Assembly (NCBI RefSeq): GCF_025787225.1
Contig: NZ_CP090958.1
Location: 372,001 to 436,000 of the forward strand
Source: Saxibacter everestensis
GTDB lineage: Bacteria > Actinomycetota > Actinomycetes > Actinomycetales > Brevibacteriaceae
Reading direction: 5' to 3'
DNA length: 64,000 nt
Shown here: positions 1 through 7,659 of the stretch, piece by piece
Position numbering within the stretch: the stretch's first letter is position 1
Layout: every line of letters begins with the position of its first letter
Program-made: the position numbers and the translations under genes
The notes under the pieces: model-generated
What the model was told of the DNA's origin: nothing
Seen by the model: the letters and a program-made list of their open reading frames with translations, nothing else
Databases searched by the model: none

Positions 1-339
1 CGGGCCCAGCCGCAGATCCATGCCCACCTCGCCCTCCAGCTGGCACTGGGCGGGGATGCCGCGTCGGCCGTCTCGGCATCGCGCTGGATTCTCGGTCAAC
101 TCGAGGCGGGACCCGCCGCCGAGAACGACAGCATCTCGATCGCCTGCGAGGGTGATGCTCCCTCGGAGGTGGCGAGCCGACTCGCCGCAGCCGGATTCGT
201 CGTCGGCACGATCCCGCAGCACGACGACGTCGCTGGGCACACCCAGCTGGTGCGGAAGGCAGGGCCCGGAGCGTTCGCCGCTGCCACCGATCCGCGGGCG
301 GACGGCGCCGCCGGCACTGCCGAGCAGGATGCCGGCTGA
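1..339 (+). CDS. Gamma-glutamyltransferase family protein, C-terminal fragment
   Basis: The reading frame is open from the first base to a TGA at 337-339 and gives 112 residues; the start lies outside the window. The fragment has the typical end of the small subunit of actinobacterial gamma-glutamyltransferase-like enzymes: a PQIHAHLAL stretch near the beginning, a region that reads like a mature beta-strand domain, and the family's closing DPRADGAAG motif. Such enzymes cleave gamma-glutamyl bonds of glutathione-like or gamma-glutamyl compounds after autoproteolysis; the catalytic Thr lies upstream and cannot be seen. The next gene starts 5 bp downstream on the same strand, so the two may be cotranscribed. 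The family call rests only on these C-terminal motifs. Confidence 0.7.
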   Translation, partial: RAQPQIHAHLALQLALGGDAASAVSASRWILGQLEAGPAAENDSISIACEGDAPSEVASRLAAAGFVVGTIPQHDDVAGHTQLVRKAGPGAFAAATDPRADGAAGTAEQDAG

Positions 340-344
340 GCCGA

Positions 345-1079
345 ATGGAGCGGAACGTGAAGCGGTCCGCCCGGACCTCCACCGAGCGGGTGCATCTGAG
401 CTTGATGCTGGTGCTGACGTTCTCCACCGGCGTGGTCGATGCCGTCGGCTACCTCGGCCTGGATCGAGTGTTCACCGGGAACATGACCGGGAACGTCGTT
501 TTACTGGGGATGGCGATCGCCGGCGCCGACGACTTGCCCGTCGTCCGTCCTGCGCTGGCCCTGGTGTTCTTCATGCTGGGCGCGGCGCTGGCCGGCCGTC
601 TGCTCCGGGGCCGGCCGTCGGCCTGGGGTGGGCGCACCTCGCTGACCCTGTTCGCCGTGACAGCGATCCTCGCGGGGCTTGCCGTCTTCGTCGGCGTCGT
701 GGACGTGCAGGGGGACGACGTACTTGCCGGAATCACCACCTCGCTGCTGGCGGTGGCGATGGGGATCCAGGCCGCCACCGCTCGCGCGCTGAAGGTCGCC
801 GACGTCACCACAGTCGTGGTGACGTCGACCATCACGGCGCTCGCCGCCGACTCGCGGTTCGCGGGGGGCAAGAGCGCGCACTGGCCCCGTCGGCTGCTCG
901 CCATCGGGCTGATCCTGTTGGGCGCGGGCGCCGGGGCACTGGCGCTGCGGTTCGATCTCTGGCTGGGCATCGCCGTGTCCGCGGCGCTCACCCTCCTGGT
1001 CGCGATGTGGGGCCACTTGCGCTATCGACGTGACCGGCGCGCACAGCCCGTCGATGCGCCGGACGCCCAATGGCTGTGA
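345..1079 (+). CDS. YoaK/DUF1275 family membrane protein
   Basis: This 244-residue protein has a short basic N-terminus followed by about six hydrophobic segments. The signature of the DUF1275 (YoaK) family lies in the first third: FSTGVVDAVGY, followed by VFTGNMTGNVVLLG. Members are inner-membrane proteins of unknown substrate, sometimes compared to transporters. The ATG at 345 lies 5 bp after the gamma-glutamyltransferase stop and the sequence begins with a plausible cytoplasmic leader (MERNVKRS), so this start was chosen. The C-terminal tail is charged. The specific function is unknown. Confidence 0.85.
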   Translation: MERNVKRSARTSTERVHLSLMLVLTFSTGVVDAVGYLGLDRVFTGNMTGNVVLLGMAIAGADDLPVVRPALALVFFMLGAALAGRLLRGRPSAWGGRTSLTLFAVTAILAGLAVFVGVVDVQGDDVLAGITTSLLAVAMGIQAATARALKVADVTTVVVTSTITALAADSRFAGGKSAHWPRRLLAIGLILLGAGAGALALRFDLWLGIAVSAALTLLVAMWGHLRYRRDRRAQPVDAPDAQWL

Positions 1080-1272
1080 ATCGCGGCGATCGTTGGCGGG
1101 ATTCCAGCGGAGTTAAATGACGCCCTTGGGATTGGATCCGAGGCATTCCGTTTGACCCATCACGCGTGCGCCAATCGACAGCTCTGAATCGAGCGACTCG
1201 GTGGAGTGATTGACGGGCCGAAGCCGAGGTTTCCGCACCACCAGCGGTCCCACAATAGTTGGGCGGCGGACG

Positions 1273-1983
1273 TCAAGCGCTAGGAGGGTCTTCCTCCAAC
1301 AGCGCTCGGATCCCTTCGATAATGACCCCAACACCGAACTGCAGCCCGCCATCATCGAACGTTTTATCCGCGAGGACGCCTGTTGCGATAGTGGAGCGCA
1401 GCGCTGGGTAGTCCTCGACGTCGAGTAAGTCGGACAACGACCGCGTTTCATCGTCCGGGCCAGAATCGCGACGCAACCGCGCTGCCGCTGTAACCTGCCC
1501 GTCCAACAGAAGTGTCGAACGGAGCGCCGTGCGGGGGCTGAGTCCAGCCGCAGTCAACGCGGCGAGTCCGAATTCAACCCAATCGAGCACACGGGGTGTC
1601 TGAGGAAAGCCCGTGATCGGCACGTCTAGCAACCAGGGATGAGCGAAATATCGTTCCGACATAGTGTCTGCATAGAAGCGCATCGCCTCATCCCACGGTC
1701 CCATGCGAGGTGCATCAGGCGGCACCGGGCCGATGGCGTAGTCGCGCATGAGCGCGGTCAGTTCAGCCTTGTCGTCAATGTGTCGATAGAGCGACATCGT
1801 CCCGACACCGAGCGAGGAGGCGAGCTTCGGCATCGAACACGCCTCGAGTCCTCCGGCGTCTGCCAGAGCAATCCCCGCATCGATGATCTGAGATGTCGTG
1901 ATCGACGCCCGAGGCCCGCTGCGGCGGGGCTGATCAAGCCCCCAGGCGCGACGAGTGGCTGCTGGATGTTCTGACGGGGCCAC
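1273..1983 (-). CDS. TetR/AcrR family transcriptional regulator
   Basis: This 236-residue regulator starts at a GTG preceded by an AGGAGA ribosome-binding site. The N-terminal TetR helix-turn-helix covers roughly residues 28-75, with IIDAGIALADAGG, the recognition part MPKLASSLGVGTMSLYRHI and a following DDKAEL. The rest fits the all-helical ligand-binding domain of the TetR_C (tetracycline-repressor-like) class. It is divergent from an MFS exporter starting at 2063. The 79 bp between them contain two copies of a palindromic operator-like sequence. The expected role is repression of the exporter and of itself, relieved by an unknown small molecule. The inducer cannot be read from the sequence. 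Confidence 0.88.
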   Translation of the reverse strand: MAPSEHPAATRRAWGLDQPRRSGPRASITTSQIIDAGIALADAGGLEACSMPKLASSLGVGTMSLYRHIDDKAELTALMRDYAIGPVPPDAPRMGPWDEAMRFYADTMSERYFAHPWLLDVPITGFPQTPRVLDWVEFGLAALTAAGLSPRTALRSTLLLDGQVTAAARLRRDSGPDDETRSLSDLLDVEDYPALRSTIATGVLADKTFDDGGLQFGVGVIIEGIRALLEEDPPSA

Positions 1984-2007
1984 AGGTTCTCCTAGACAAC
2001 GGCGGAT

Positions 2008-2046
2008 TGCGTATGGTTTACTCTATCACTGCGTAAGGTTTACGCA
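2008..2046. promoter_or_regulatory. Double TetR operator between regulator and exporter
   Basis: A 17-bp near-perfect palindrome, TGCGTAA-GGT-TTACGCA, lies at 2030-2046 just upstream of the exporter's ribosome-binding site. A diverged copy, TGCGTAT-GGT-TTACTCT, lies at 2008-2024. Their centres are 22 bp apart, about two helical turns on the same face of the DNA. This is typical of TetR-type operators binding two dimers. Placement in the short divergent promoter region supports control of both flanking genes. The assignment to the neighbouring TetR protein is inference. Confidence 0.7.
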
Positions 2047-2062
2047 TGAGAGGAGAATTCTG

Positions 2063-3475
2063 ATGAAAAAGCGCAGTTTGGCGATGGCGGTGCTCGTTGT
2101 CGCGCAGTTCATGGATCTCATGGACGCGATGATCACGAATGTCGCACTACCGTCGATACGCCGCGACCTGGGTGCAACCGATGCTCAGCTGGAATGGACG
2201 CTGACGGGCTACATTCTCGCTTTCGCGGTCGTGCTCATCACGGGCGGGCGGCTTGGCGATCTTTTCGGTCGACGTCACATTTTCCTGATTGGTGTCACGA
2301 TCTTCACGCTCGCGTCGATCGGTGCGGCAGCAGCCCACTCAGGCGGCGAGCTGGTGACGACTCGGATCATTCAAGGTGCAGCCGCCGCGCTGATGGTCCC
2401 GCAGGTGCTCGCGACCGCACAGGTGCTATTCGAGCCGCACGAGCGCGGCAAGATCTTCGGTCTGATGAGCGCGTTGGGAGGCGTGGGAGTGCTCACCGGA
2501 CAGCTACTGGGTGGCTGGCTCGTCGTCGCTGATATCGCCGGCCTCGGCTGGCGCAGCATCTTCCTGATTAATGTGCCGGTCGGAGTAGCGATCCTCATTG
2601 CAACTCGACTCCTCGTCCCTGAAACACGCGCGGAACGAGGCGGGCGCCTTGATGGCGTCGGTGTGGTCCTCCTGTCGGCAACCGTGTTCTCGCTCGTGTT
2701 TCCGCTCACCGTCGGAAACAGCGTCGACTGGGCCTGGTGGACCTGGGGACTTATCGGCGTCGCGATAGTTCTCGCGGTCGCTTTCGTTGCAGTTGAACGT
2801 CGCCGCGGTGACCTGGCGCTTCTACCGCCCCGACTGTTTCGCAGCCGTGGCTTCGCCGTGGGTTCCCTCGTCCAACTCGCGTATCAGGTCGGATGGGGCA
2901 GTTTCGCGCTAATGCTCGGCCTTTACACGCAGGAGGCACTGCATTTCTCGGCTTTGGAAGCAGGGCTCGTCATGGTCCCCGTTACCGTCGGCTCCTTCAT
3001 CGGCACGGCCCTGGCCCCCTTCGCCGCACGGATCGGACGCCCCGCGGTGATCATCGGCGCGGGCGTGCAGATGCTCGGCTTCGTGGCATACGCGATAGTG
3101 CTTTCAGCAAGTGGAGCCGCGCTCGGCGTCTGGTCACTAGCTCTGCCGCTTGGCATTGCGGGGGTCGGCATGATTCTGCTGGCCGTGCCCCTGATGGGAC
3201 TCGCTGTGGCTCAGGTCGACACCGACCAGGCAGGCGCCGCATCCGGAGCCTTTGCGATGTTCCAGCAACTCGGCTACGCCATCGGTATCGCCGTTGCAGG
3301 AATCGCATTCTTCGGGGTGATTGGTTCGCACGCACCCCAAGCCGTGTACCAGCAAGCAATCGTCCTCGGCAATGTGATCACGGTGATCGCGTTCGCCGCC
3401 GCCGGTGTGGCGGCAATCGCCCTCCCCGCGCGGGTGAAATCTCGTGCGCCCGAACAAACCCTGCTATCTCACTGA
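2063..3475 (+). CDS. DHA2-type MFS drug/proton antiporter
   Basis: This 470-residue integral membrane transporter starts at the ATG at 2063, 7 bp after an AGGAG ribosome-binding site; an upstream in-frame extension would overlap the regulator's promoter and is not used. It opens with the 14-TM drug-exporter pattern: QFMDLMDAMITNVALPSI in helix 1 and motif A, GGRLGDLFGRR, at residues 61-71. Helix 5 carries the antiporter-type signature, with GVGVLTGQLLGG. It probably exports a toxic compound in exchange for protons. It is closely related to the second MFS protein at 8268-9746. Expression is probably set by the divergent TetR protein. The SDR gene follows 25 bp downstream, probably in the same operon. 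Confidence 0.88.
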   Translation: MKKRSLAMAVLVVAQFMDLMDAMITNVALPSIRRDLGATDAQLEWTLTGYILAFAVVLITGGRLGDLFGRRHIFLIGVTIFTLASIGAAAAHSGGELVTTRIIQGAAAALMVPQVLATAQVLFEPHERGKIFGLMSALGGVGVLTGQLLGGWLVVADIAGLGWRSIFLINVPVGVAILIATRLLVPETRAERGGRLDGVGVVLLSATVFSLVFPLTVGNSVDWAWWTWGLIGVAIVLAVAFVAVERRRGDLALLPPRLFRSRGFAVGSLVQLAYQVGWGSFALMLGLYTQEALHFSALEAGLVMVPVTVGSFIGTALAPFAARIGRPAVIIGAGVQMLGFVAYAIVLSASGAALGVWSLALPLGIAGVGMILLAVPLMGLAVAQVDTDQAGAASGAFAMFQQLGYAIGIAVAGIAFFGVIGSHAPQAVYQQAIVLGNVITVIAFAAAGVAAIALPARVKSRAPEQTLLSH

Positions 3476-3500
3476 TCCACACCCCGTCGAAGGACAAGAT

Positions 3501-4337
3501 ATGAATTCCTACATTCCCCTCCTCGCCGAAAGCACCGTCGTGCTGACCGGAGCAAGCTCCGGCATCGGCGCCGCCACAGCCCGACGCCTCAGCCACAAAA
3601 CCCGCCGGCTGATCCTCGTAGGACAGAGCAGCGAGAGACTTGCCGCTACCGCTGCTGAAACCGGAGCCGAGTTCCTGACTGCCGACTACGCAGACCTCGA
3701 CCAGGTGAGAGCCCTGGCGAGCGAGCTGAGCAGAACCACCGATCACATCGACCTGATGTTCCACAATGCAGGAGCGATGTGGAAAACCCGCGACCTCACT
3801 GTCGACGGCAACGAGCGCACCATGCAGGTCAACGCCATCGCGCCATACCTGCTGACACGCTCCCTGGGCCCTCTACTGGAGGGAGGCCGGGTCATCTCCA
3901 CCACCAGCATCACCGGCCTTCGAACCAGGCCCGGCGATCTAGAACAACTCGACAGCTCGCGCCGATACAAACCCTGGGACGCCTATGCGGCCAGCAAACT
4001 GGCGGTCAGCCTCATGGTCCGCGAGTTCACACGCCGAGTACCGGAAACAGAGTTCGCAGACGTCCATCCCGGCGTCGTGACGACAGGGCTCATCCGGCGA
4101 ATGCCCGGACAGCAACTGCTGGCGGCTTCGCCCCTTCGCACCATCGCAAGCCGCTTCATGTCGACGCCAGAGCAGGCGGCTAACGCACTCATCTCCGCAG
4201 GCACGACCCCCCAGTCAATCGCAGGCGTGTTCTTCGACCAGCTAGCTCCTCGAGACCCCGGGAATCTCGTCACCGACCAAAATCTTGCAGCGAAACTATG
4301 GAACTCGTTCGCCGACCGATCTCATCTCTCACGGTAG
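3501..4337 (+). CDS. Short-chain dehydrogenase/reductase family protein
   Basis: This 278-residue soluble oxidoreductase has a Rossmann fold. The cofactor-binding TGASSGIG motif is at residues 16-23, the structural NAG lies near residue 87, and the catalytic YxxxK reads YAASK with Tyr162 and Lys166. It resembles retinol-dehydrogenase-like SDRs, but the substrate is unknown. The ATG at 3501 was chosen because AAGGAC precedes it and the mature sequence starts there. It follows the exporter by 25 bp, suggesting a resistance or detoxification operon under TetR control. The stop codon lies next to the left side of a transposon module, so the last few residues may have been shaped by the insertion. 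Confidence 0.85.
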   Translation: MNSYIPLLAESTVVLTGASSGIGAATARRLSHKTRRLILVGQSSERLAATAAETGAEFLTADYADLDQVRALASELSRTTDHIDLMFHNAGAMWKTRDLTVDGNERTMQVNAIAPYLLTRSLGPLLEGGRVISTTSITGLRTRPGDLEQLDSSRRYKPWDAYAASKLAVSLMVREFTRRVPETEFADVHPGVVTTGLIRRMPGQQLLAASPLRTIASRFMSTPEQAANALISAGTTPQSIAGVFFDQLAPRDPGNLVTDQNLAAKLWNSFADRSHLSR

Positions 4338-4483
4338 TGCGCTCAGAGGAGGGAAGACAGTTCGGGTCGGCGCCGCCAGACGCATGCGTATCGGATACGA
4401 CCGTTCATGAGTCGGCCGACACTCTTCTCGCCCAGTGTGGAGTTGATCGCTCGGTGGCGGTGTTCTGTGACCGTTGCGTGGCG
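4338..4483. other. Non-coding left flank of the transposon module
   Basis: These 146 bases lie between the SDR stop and the transposition ATPase stop. No gene is visible. The left end of the transposon should lie here or at the very end of the SDR gene. I could not identify an unambiguous terminal inverted repeat or target duplication by eye. Confidence 0.4.
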
Positions 4484-5293
4484 TTAGGTGCCGATGACGA
4501 GAATGCTGGCCGCGGCTTCGATGACGTCGTCGGTGATGGTTTCGAGCCCGTTGATTTTCAGCACTCGGGCGATCTGGGGGAAGAGTCGTTCGAGGAGGCG
4601 GAAGTTGCCGCGGGTGATGCGTTCGATCGCGGCTATGGCCTGCGCGTCGGTGAAGTCGTCGGGGTCGAGTTGTTGTCCTAGGCGTTTCCAGTGGCGTTCG
4701 AGGACGAAGAGGAGTTCTTCTCGGCCGAGGGTTCGGTAGTGGTGAGAGAAGCCGAGTCGGCTGTAGAGCTGTGGGTAGTGGCGGAATCGTTGGTCGATTC
4801 CGGGCATGCCGATGAGGATCATGGAGAGGTGTTCGCGGTCGTGGCGGTCGCGGAGCAGCTCGAGCGTGGTCGGGGTGAGTCGTTCGGCTTCGTCGATGAT
4901 GAGCAGTTCGACGAGGTGAGACATGCCTATCGCGTTGGTTGTCGGCTCGGTTTCCTGTGAGCGAAGGTGTTCGTCGGCGCAGATCTCGATCTTCGCTTGC
5001 CATCGGTCGATGTCGTGCATGAGGTCTTTGGGTCGGCAGAGGACTTCGGGTGTGTAGAAGACGGTGCGGGATCGGTTGGCGAGGGCGTAGTACTTGGCGT
5101 CGTGATCGCCGCGAGGCCCCCACGCGTTGATGTAGGGCTCAAGCGCATCCCAGTTCGCGTATCGGCGGGCGGAGTTGGTCTTACCGACGCCGGCCTCGCC
5201 GTGGCAGATGCCGATGGTTCGCTCTTTGCGGACGGCGTTCGCGAACTCGGCGAAGCGCCGGTGCTCCTTGGTGACGATGAAGGCCTGGTTCAT
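4484..5293 (-). CDS. Tn552 p271-like transposition AAA ATPase
   Basis: This 269-residue ATP-binding protein belongs to the TniB/IstB/TnsC-like transposition group. The Walker A motif GEAGVGKTN is at about residues 33-41, Walker B LLIIDEAERL is in the middle, and a helical C-terminal domain ends in an IEAAASILVIGT tail. Length and gene order match the p271 protein of Tn552 (271 residues), which works with a DDE transposase to choose target DNA. The ATG at 5293 overlaps the transposase TGA by one base (TGATG), implying translational coupling; a GTG one codon earlier is the alternative. The gene itself looks intact although its partner transposase is frameshifted. Confidence 0.82.
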   Translation of the reverse strand: MNQAFIVTKEHRRFAEFANAVRKERTIGICHGEAGVGKTNSARRYANWDALEPYINAWGPRGDHDAKYYALANRSRTVFYTPEVLCRPKDLMHDIDRWQAKIEICADEHLRSQETEPTTNAIGMSHLVELLIIDEAERLTPTTLELLRDRHDREHLSMILIGMPGIDQRFRHYPQLYSRLGFSHHYRTLGREELLFVLERHWKRLGQQLDPDDFTDAQAIAAIERITRGNFRLLERLFPQIARVLKINGLETITDDVIEAAASILVIGT

Positions 5294-6680
5294 CACTCGT
5301 CCTCTTCATAGGTGCGTAGCCGGCGACGATGCGGAGTGGGCGCGACGTCGCGCAGCTCTTCCCGTGCGACGGCGGTGGGGATGCGGTCGTTGATGGTGTG
5401 TCGGAGTGCTCGGCGGCGGGCTCGGCGGGCGGTTTCGATGTCGCGGAGGCTGAGTCGGAGATTGGGGTGGGCTTCGTCGACGGCGACGCAGACGAAGGTG
5501 TCGCGGTCGTACACGCGGATCTCGGAGATGTCGCGCGGGTCGTAGCGGATCGTGATCGTGTGCCCGACAAAGGGGGCGAGTGTCGGGGCGAGGTAGCGCT
5601 GGCCTTGGAAGTGGATACCGTCCCGCTGCACCACCCGGTTCTTCGGGACGGTGAGCAGGAGGCCGTCGAGTTGTTCCAGGCTGTCGGGCATTCGCGGAAG
5701 CCACCCATCCGCGACCGACACATCCCGAGGCGAAACTCCGAGTTCGCGGTGTGGGCGCGCGTTGTACATCCCTATGAACGCGCCGAGCGCCTGGTCCAGG
5801 GCGGCCAGATCGAGAGCGGGGTGAGGGTGTTTGCTGCCGGGTCCGAGGTGTCCGGGGAGAGTGGAGAGAAGCTCGGTGTTGATGGTGCGGAACAAGCGTT
5901 CGATCTTGCCGCGGCCTTGGGGCCGGCCCACGGTGGAGTGGATGATCCGGATGCGCAGCTCGATGGCGGTGCGTTCGAGGTGATGGCTGGTGAAGTCGGA
6001 GCCGTGGTCGACGTGGAGAACGTCGGGAATGCCGCACATCGCCCATGTGGGGTCGGTCTTGCGCCAGATCGCCTGCCGGAGCGCGAGGGCCGTGTTCATC
6101 GCTGAGGGGGCACCGGTGAAGACTGTGTATCCGCAGATCGCGCGTGAGTGGTCGTCGATCACGATCGTGAGCCAGGGTCGATCAGACTTGCCGCCTGCGG
6201 CACTGGTAACGAGGATGTCGAGTTCGGTGTGATCGGCCTGCCAGATCTCGTTGGGTCGATCGGCTCGACGTCGGTACACCAGCTCGTGTCGATCGCGATA
6301 CGCGGTGGGTCCATCCAGCGCGAGCGTCACGAGCGCTGGATCGAGGGACTGCACAATGTCTCTGACGGTGGCGTAGCTGGCACCGCTAGGCCCTGCCGCT
6401 TCGCTTCGGTGCTGACAAGGCGATGCAGCGTCGCGAGCGCTGGCCTCGGTTTGGTCAACGCGAGGCGCTCGATGAACGCAACCAACTCGGCCGCCGTGCG
6501 ACGAGTCCCCGCGTCGGCTCTCGGATGAGGGTCGAGTGCAGTGATGCCGTGGTCTCGGTAGAGCTGATTCCAGCGTTGCAACGTCCGCAGGCCGATCCCG
6601 GTTTCTTTGGCTAGAGCGGTGAGAGGTATCTGGTCCTCGACATGAAGTCGAAGAATCCGCCACCGCTCCTCACCGCTCAT
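5293..6680 (-). pseudogene. Tn552 p480-like DDE transposase, frameshifted
   Basis: This gene is split into two frames. The N-terminal part, from the ATG at 6680, carries helix-turn-helix sequence (LAKETGIGLRTLQRWNQLY) and the start of the core. At about 6378 the frame breaks: one base is missing between GTG CC and AGC TAC. The downstream frame continues SYATVRDIVQSLD and the Mu/integrase-type catalytic core: DHTELD, then DHGSDFTSHH, then GRGKIERLF, followed by a Mu-transposase C-terminal beta domain. Restoring one base gives a protein of about 462 residues, close to Tn552 p480. No slippery heptamer is present at the junction, so a damaged gene or a sequencing error is more likely than programmed frameshifting. 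Confidence 0.8.
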
Positions 6681-6687
6681 GACATCA

Positions 6688-7284
6688 CTACATGGTGATG
6701 CTCTCGCGGCCGGCGAGGGCTTGCTGGTGGCGGTAGAGAGTGGCGCGACTCCAGCCGACGAGCCGTGCTGCGTCCTCGGCGGTGCGCCCCTTGGCTCGAG
6801 CATCGGCCGCGATCGCGAGCTTGTCGGCGATCACTGCCGGGTCCGATAGCGGTCGCCCGAATCTGGTGCCACTCTGTCGAGCTGCGGCGATGCCGGCATT
6901 CACGCGCTCGACAATGAGCTCGCGCTCGTACTCAGCGAGAGTGGCGAGCATGTTCAACATCAACCGGCCCGTCGACGTCGTCGGATCGATCCCGTCCGAG
7001 ATGGAGCGGACGTGAATGTCGCGCTCGCGCAACAGGTTCACAGTGTTCAGCACGTCGACCAGGGAGCGGCCGAGGCGATCGACTCGCCAGACGACGACCG
7101 TGTCACCGGACTCCGCGTGCTCGAGGAGCTTCCTCATGCCACGGCGTTCGATCGCGGTCTTGCTCCCGGACGTCACATCGGCGAACACGTCGCGCTTCTG
7201 GACACCAGCCGCGACGAGAGCGTCGAGTTGCAGCTGCGCATCTTGACTCGATGTGCTCACGCGGGTGTATCCAAGAAGTCTCAC
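6688..7284 (-). CDS. Serine recombinase (resolvase/invertase) of the transposon
   Basis: This 198-residue site-specific recombinase has the N-terminal catalytic domain YTRVSTSSQ, with the nucleophile Ser10. It also has the conserved WRVDRLGRSL and a long E-helix with AEYERELIVERV. The C-terminus is a Hin-like helix-turn-helix, with TAEDAARLVGWSRATLYRH. In Tn552/Tn5053-type transposons this enzyme resolves cointegrates at a nearby res site. The GTG at 7284 gives the family's standard N-terminus; a GTG at 7302 is also possible. The transposase ATG follows 7 bp after the stop, so recombinase, transposase and ATPase form one leftward operon. A cluster of TGTCTCA/TGAGACA half-sites lies directly upstream. 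Confidence 0.87.
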   Translation of the reverse strand: MRLLGYTRVSTSSQDAQLQLDALVAAGVQKRDVFADVTSGSKTAIERRGMRKLLEHAESGDTVVVWRVDRLGRSLVDVLNTVNLLRERDIHVRSISDGIDPTTSTGRLMLNMLATLAEYERELIVERVNAGIAAARQSGTRFGRPLSDPAVIADKLAIAADARAKGRTAEDAARLVGWSRATLYRHQQALAGRESITM

Positions 7285-7324
7285 TCGGCCATTGTGACTC
7301 ACAAAACCCTTACCGGCACTACCC

Positions 7325-7443
7325 TGAGACACTTTGCAGTGAGACGAATTTCTGAGACAGGCGACGACCGAGGATGGCGGGAAGCAGTAGTCAAGCAAGC
7401 ACCAGCCGGCCAATGTCTCAAAAAGCTGTACTTTCCTGAGACG
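7325..7443. promoter_or_regulatory. Candidate resolvase res site
   Basis: Upstream of the recombinase gene the heptamer TGTCTCA or its complement recurs. TGAGAC occurs at 7325, 7340 and 7353, and a GTCTCA (7415-7420) / TGAGAC (7437-7442) inverted pair spans exactly 28 bp. The 28-bp length is the usual size of res subsite I in Tn3/gamma-delta-type systems, whose half-sites also begin with TGTC. A further GTCTCA overlaps the recombinase start at 7278-7283, and a TTGTGA-C-TCACAA palindrome lies at 7293-7305. Binding by the adjacent recombinase is inference from motif, spacing and position. Confidence 0.5.
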
Positions 7444-7543
7444 GGTGTCAGTGGCTGCGACGACGCCGTAGATCGCTGCCTCGCGACGGGGCTCTCCTGA
7501 CTAGCGGCATTGATCGCGCGGTTGTATCTCGAGGACGGCGACC

Positions 7544-7627
7544 TTATCGCTGGCCGCGGCGAAGTCGGAACTTGACGACGCGGTTTGCTGGCTTCAGCCA
7601 TCCGGGCAACGTGCCTGTACCGGACAT
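7544..7627 (-). pseudogene. Truncated remnant resembling F420-dependent nitroreductase N-terminus
   Basis: A 27-codon frame starts at an ATG with a strong AAAGGAG ribosome-binding site, 32 bp after the unknown gene at 7660-8271 and in the same direction. It includes LPGWLKPANRVVKFRLRR. This resembles the N-terminal helix of deazaflavin (F420)-dependent nitroreductase family proteins, which normally continue for 120 or more residues. It ends at a TAA near the presumed transposon edge. The good ribosome-binding site suggests that a third gene of the MFS operon was cut off by insertion. The family assignment rests on one short motif. It could instead be a genuine small protein. Confidence 0.35.
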
Positions 7628-7659
7628 GTGCGTGCTCCTTTGTGAGGTTGACGGGTGGG

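Noticed and set aside
1080-1272. Short overlapping open frames on both strands left of the TetR gene
   Set aside because: They extend into the TetR coding region in other frames, lack ribosome-binding sites and show no protein-like pattern. The gap holds nothing recognisable.
4325-7331. 14 of 16 matching bases between 4325-4340 and the complement of 7316-7331, as transposon terminal repeats
   Set aside because: The right copy contains the TGTCTCA motif that recurs further right and is better explained as a resolvase half-site. The res site should lie inside the element, so these cannot be both tips. No target duplication supports them.
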